Shown one piece after another: positions 7,661-8,786 of a stretch of 8,786 bases of DNA (position 1 is the first letter of the stretch; every line of letters begins with the position of its first letter). Source of the stretch: an uncultured Bacteroidota bacterium (GTDB lineage: Bacteria > Bacteroidota > Bacteroidia > 2-12-FULL-35-15); NCBI GenBank assembly GCA_903881065.1, contig CAIRRW010000009.1:1-8786 (forward strand). Reading direction: 5' to 3'. A program made the position numbers and the translations under genes. The notes beneath the pieces are model-generated. The model was not told the origin of the DNA and made no database searches. It worked only from the letters and a program-made list of their open reading frames with translations.

Positions 7661-8518
7661 TCATTTTGTATAATACTCCGAGCTTGCTTTGGGCTTTGCG
7701 CCACTCAATTGAAACAACATTTTAATTGAATTTGTTTCATATAAAAAAGAATTGCCATCAGCACCTCCACTATGCCCTCCTCCATGACCACCACCACCGT
7801 GCATACCTCCACCGCCTGCTCCACGCATTCCCCCTCCAGGCATTCCACCACCTGTTCCTGCACTTTCATGTTTGCTTTCCGGCGGTTGCAAGGCATTCAC
7901 AATAATAGATATTCCAAATAATTTCAAACTGTCATGAACAGTAATAGAATCTTTATAGAATGTTTTAAATGGAATAATAGCTTCATACGTCATAATATCA
8001 GTAGTGTCCCAATTAATCGCGGCTTGAATACCAGCACTGTTCTTTATCGGACTCATTCCATTAATACCCGTATTGAACCCTGCCAGCTCCATTTCTTTGT
8101 AGCCATTCAGGAACTTGTTTTTATATGCAGATACATCCTGTTTCGACTTTGGAGGTGCTTCCATCTCATTCGGGTTTGTTTTTCTAAGCGAGTTGGACAG
8201 TGGAAACAACAACCCTACTTTATGTTCATATTCGCCTGTAGTATCTATCCATAACTGCATACCTGCACGCATAATTTTGTATTGTGTCTTCTGATCGGTG
8301 GCTCTTATGCAGACATATATATTCTGGAAATCATTGGAAACAGTATACTGCAGTTTGCTTTTATCATCATAAAACTTAAGCGGCAATTTCCATTCATTAG
8401 GTTTTCCATCCGCTATCACAGATTTTTGCTGATAAATACATCTCGATATATATATATAATGTGTGCAGGAGGTTAATAAAAGAATGGAAAGTGATAGGGT
8501 AATTGTTTTGATATTCAT
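7661..8518 (-). CDS. Putative lipoprotein with CBM9/DOMON-like domain and Met/His-studded Gly-rich segment
   Basis: This 285-residue protein begins with a type II signal peptide whose lipobox LLTSC places the lipidated Cys at residue 18. Residues about 31-210 resemble the CBM9/DOMON-like beta-sandwich: VIADGKPNEWKLP (34-46), LQYTVSNDFQNIYVCIRATD (56-75) and MQLWIDTTGEYEHKVGLLFP (87-106) follow the usual order of that family, which binds sugars or haem in other proteins. No ligand can be assigned here. A Gly-rich insertion (about 221-255) carries Met226, Met231, Met239, His240, His245 and His249 and precedes a last strand (IKMLFQL, 265-271). No acidic export signal follows the lipid Cys (next residues THYIYISRC), so a periplasm-facing anchor is as likely as a surface one. 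It is the first gene of a pair with the outer-membrane receptor, with a 33-bp spacer, so joint expression and a shared complex are likely but inferred. The family assignment is by motif likeness only. Confidence 0.8.
   Translation of the reverse strand: MNIKTITLSLSILLLTSCTHYIYISRCIYQQKSVIADGKPNEWKLPLKFYDDKSKLQYTVSNDFQNIYVCIRATDQKTQYKIMRAGMQLWIDTTGEYEHKVGLLFPLSNSLRKTNPNEMEAPPKSKQDVSAYKNKFLNGYKEMELAGFNTGINGMSPIKNSAGIQAAINWDTTDIMTYEAIIPFKTFYKDSITVHDSLKLFGISIIVNALQPPESKHESAGTGGGMPGGGMRGAGGGGMHGGGGHGGGHSGGADGNSFLYETNSIKMLFQLSGAKPKASSEYYTK
7757..7858 (-). repeat. GGN-rich low-complexity tract with spaced Met and His codons
   Basis: This tract encodes residues 221-254 of the lipoprotein. Runs of two to four Gly are separated by single Met, His, Arg, Ala or Pro residues; Met dominates the first half and His the second. 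It is GC-rich against the AT-rich gene and parallels the Gly tract in the downstream receptor gene, though that one lacks His. Confidence 0.8.
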
Positions 8519-8619
8519 AAAGTATATAGTTGCAACATTAAGCTCGTCAAATCATTTTAATTATAAAACGAACTAGTTTGTTGGATTGAATTAATAGTAA
8601 AAGGTTTAATAATAGGTGT

Positions 8620-8627
8620 CAAAAGTA
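8620..8627 (-). promoter_or_regulatory. Candidate -7 element for the lipoprotein-receptor operon
   Basis: The minus strand reads TACTTTTG, matching TAnnTTTG, followed by AC and preceded by a T-run. The same arrangement lies upstream of mfd (2633-2640). It would give a leader of about 95 nt before the ATG at 8518. No convincing -33 TTG was found. No better-matching element was seen closer to the start. Confidence 0.35.
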
Positions 8628-8648
8628 GTATAAAAAAGGAATAGAACG

Positions 8649-8666
8649 TTTTGGAGTTCTCCAAAA
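8649..8666. repeat. Perfect inverted repeat TTTTGGAG / CTCCAAAA
   Basis: Two 8-bp arms are separated by two bases (a 7-bp stem with a four-base loop if folded as RNA). It lies 22 bp upstream of the candidate operon -7 element. Neither strand has a U-run directly after the stem, so it is not a classic intrinsic terminator. An operator for a dimeric regulator is possible but unproven. Confidence 0.55.
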
Positions 8667-8687
8667 GAGAGTAGGCTTTTTATGGCA

Positions 8688-8714
8688 GAGTGCCGATTAA
8701 GATAATCGGTGCTT
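8688..8714 (+). repeat. Inverted repeat / hairpin around CCGATTA-AGA-TAATCGG
   Basis: The core is a perfect 7-bp stem (8693-8699 with 8703-8709) and a three-base loop. In plus-strand RNA it extends to 12 pairs using G-U wobbles (G8692-U8710, U8691-G8711, G8688-U8714) and the pairs G8690-C8712 and A8689-U8713. On the minus strand the wobble positions become A-C mismatches, so if it acts as RNA the plus strand is favoured. No U-run follows. Confidence 0.55.
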
Positions 8715-8786
8715 AGATAATACGAAATGGGGCATTTAAGGTATGATTTGGGGAGAAATGGCTCATAATTTTCAAAAAGACGAGAA

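Larger units (their letters stand above)
8519..8786. other. Intergenic region upstream of the lipoprotein-receptor operon
   Basis: No gene can be assigned with confidence in these 268 bp. They hold a candidate minus-strand -7 element (8620-8627), two inverted repeats (8649-8666 and 8688-8714) and two undecided reading frames touching the right edge. One is a minus-strand frame without a start in the window, open from 8785 down to a TAA at 8606-8608. The other is a plus-strand frame from ATG 8743 or ATG 8758, the latter preceded by GGGGAGAA, of which only a few codons are visible. The two frames overlap on opposite strands, so at most one is likely to be real. Confidence 0.6.

Noticed and set aside
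7705..7896. Open frame of 63 codons on the minus strand overlapping the lipoprotein Gly tract
   Set aside because: It is a phase shadow of the GGN repeats in the lipoprotein gene, with the same Val/Glu-rich artefact composition.
8445..8458. TA dinucleotide run as a slippage or phase-variation tract
   Set aside because: It is short, lies in frame near the start of the lipoprotein gene, and is easily explained by Tyr/Ile codons in an AT-rich genome.
7934..8476. Plus-strand open frames opposite the lipoprotein gene (7934-8254, 8282-8476), and similar ones at 5344-5547 and 7079-7327 opposite the receptor
   Set aside because: They are antisense to genes with signal peptides and domain motifs, and no family likeness or start context supports them.
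4721..8518. A SusCD-type polysaccharide utilisation locus
   Set aside because: The barrel protein is of the PF14905-like type and the lipoprotein shows no SusD TPR fold; no glycoside hydrolase or regulator is in the window.

Overview
The window looks like an AT-rich chromosomal segment of a member of the Bacteroidota, probably in the Sphingobacteriales/Chitinophagales part of the phylum. The clues are a carboxypeptidase-regulatory/plug/beta-barrel outer-membrane receptor of a type abundant in that phylum, TAnnTTTG-type -7 promoter elements, and starts without Shine-Dalgarno sequences. The genus cannot be fixed from the sequence alone.

Layout from left to right: (1) 1-2615, minus strand: mfd, the transcription-repair coupling factor, cut by the left window edge so that about the last fifth of the protein is missing. 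(2) 2616-2746: a 131-bp divergent promoter region with a TAnnTTTG element facing each way. (3) 2747-4678, plus strand: a polytopic membrane protein of 643 residues, a TMTC-like GT-C glycosyltransferase-type core followed by a C-terminal row of TPR repeats with an exact 34-residue period. (4) 4679-4720: a 42-bp gap between converging genes without a convincing terminator. (5) 8518 down to 4721, minus strand: a probable two-gene operon with a 33-bp spacer. Its first gene is a lipoprotein with a CBM9/DOMON-like beta-sandwich domain, and its second is a 968-residue outer-membrane beta-barrel protein with a regulatory-like domain and plug. (6) 8519-8786: an intergenic region with a candidate promoter for that operon and two short inverted repeats. 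An undecided open frame runs off the right edge.

mfd is housekeeping and has no evident link to its neighbours. The glycosyltransferase-like gene is a stand-alone unit. The functional pairing in this window is the lipoprotein and the outer-membrane receptor. They are co-directional and tightly spaced, and both carry an unusual glycine-rich tract of about 35 residues. The tract in the lipoprotein is studded with Met and His, while the one in the receptor falls where an extracellular loop is expected. A receptor-lipoprotein complex at the outer membrane is a reasonable inference, but the substrate is unknown. No RNA genes, mobile elements, CRISPR arrays or defence genes were seen. The lipoprotein/receptor pair is the best candidate for undescribed biology, and the evidence for it is modest.
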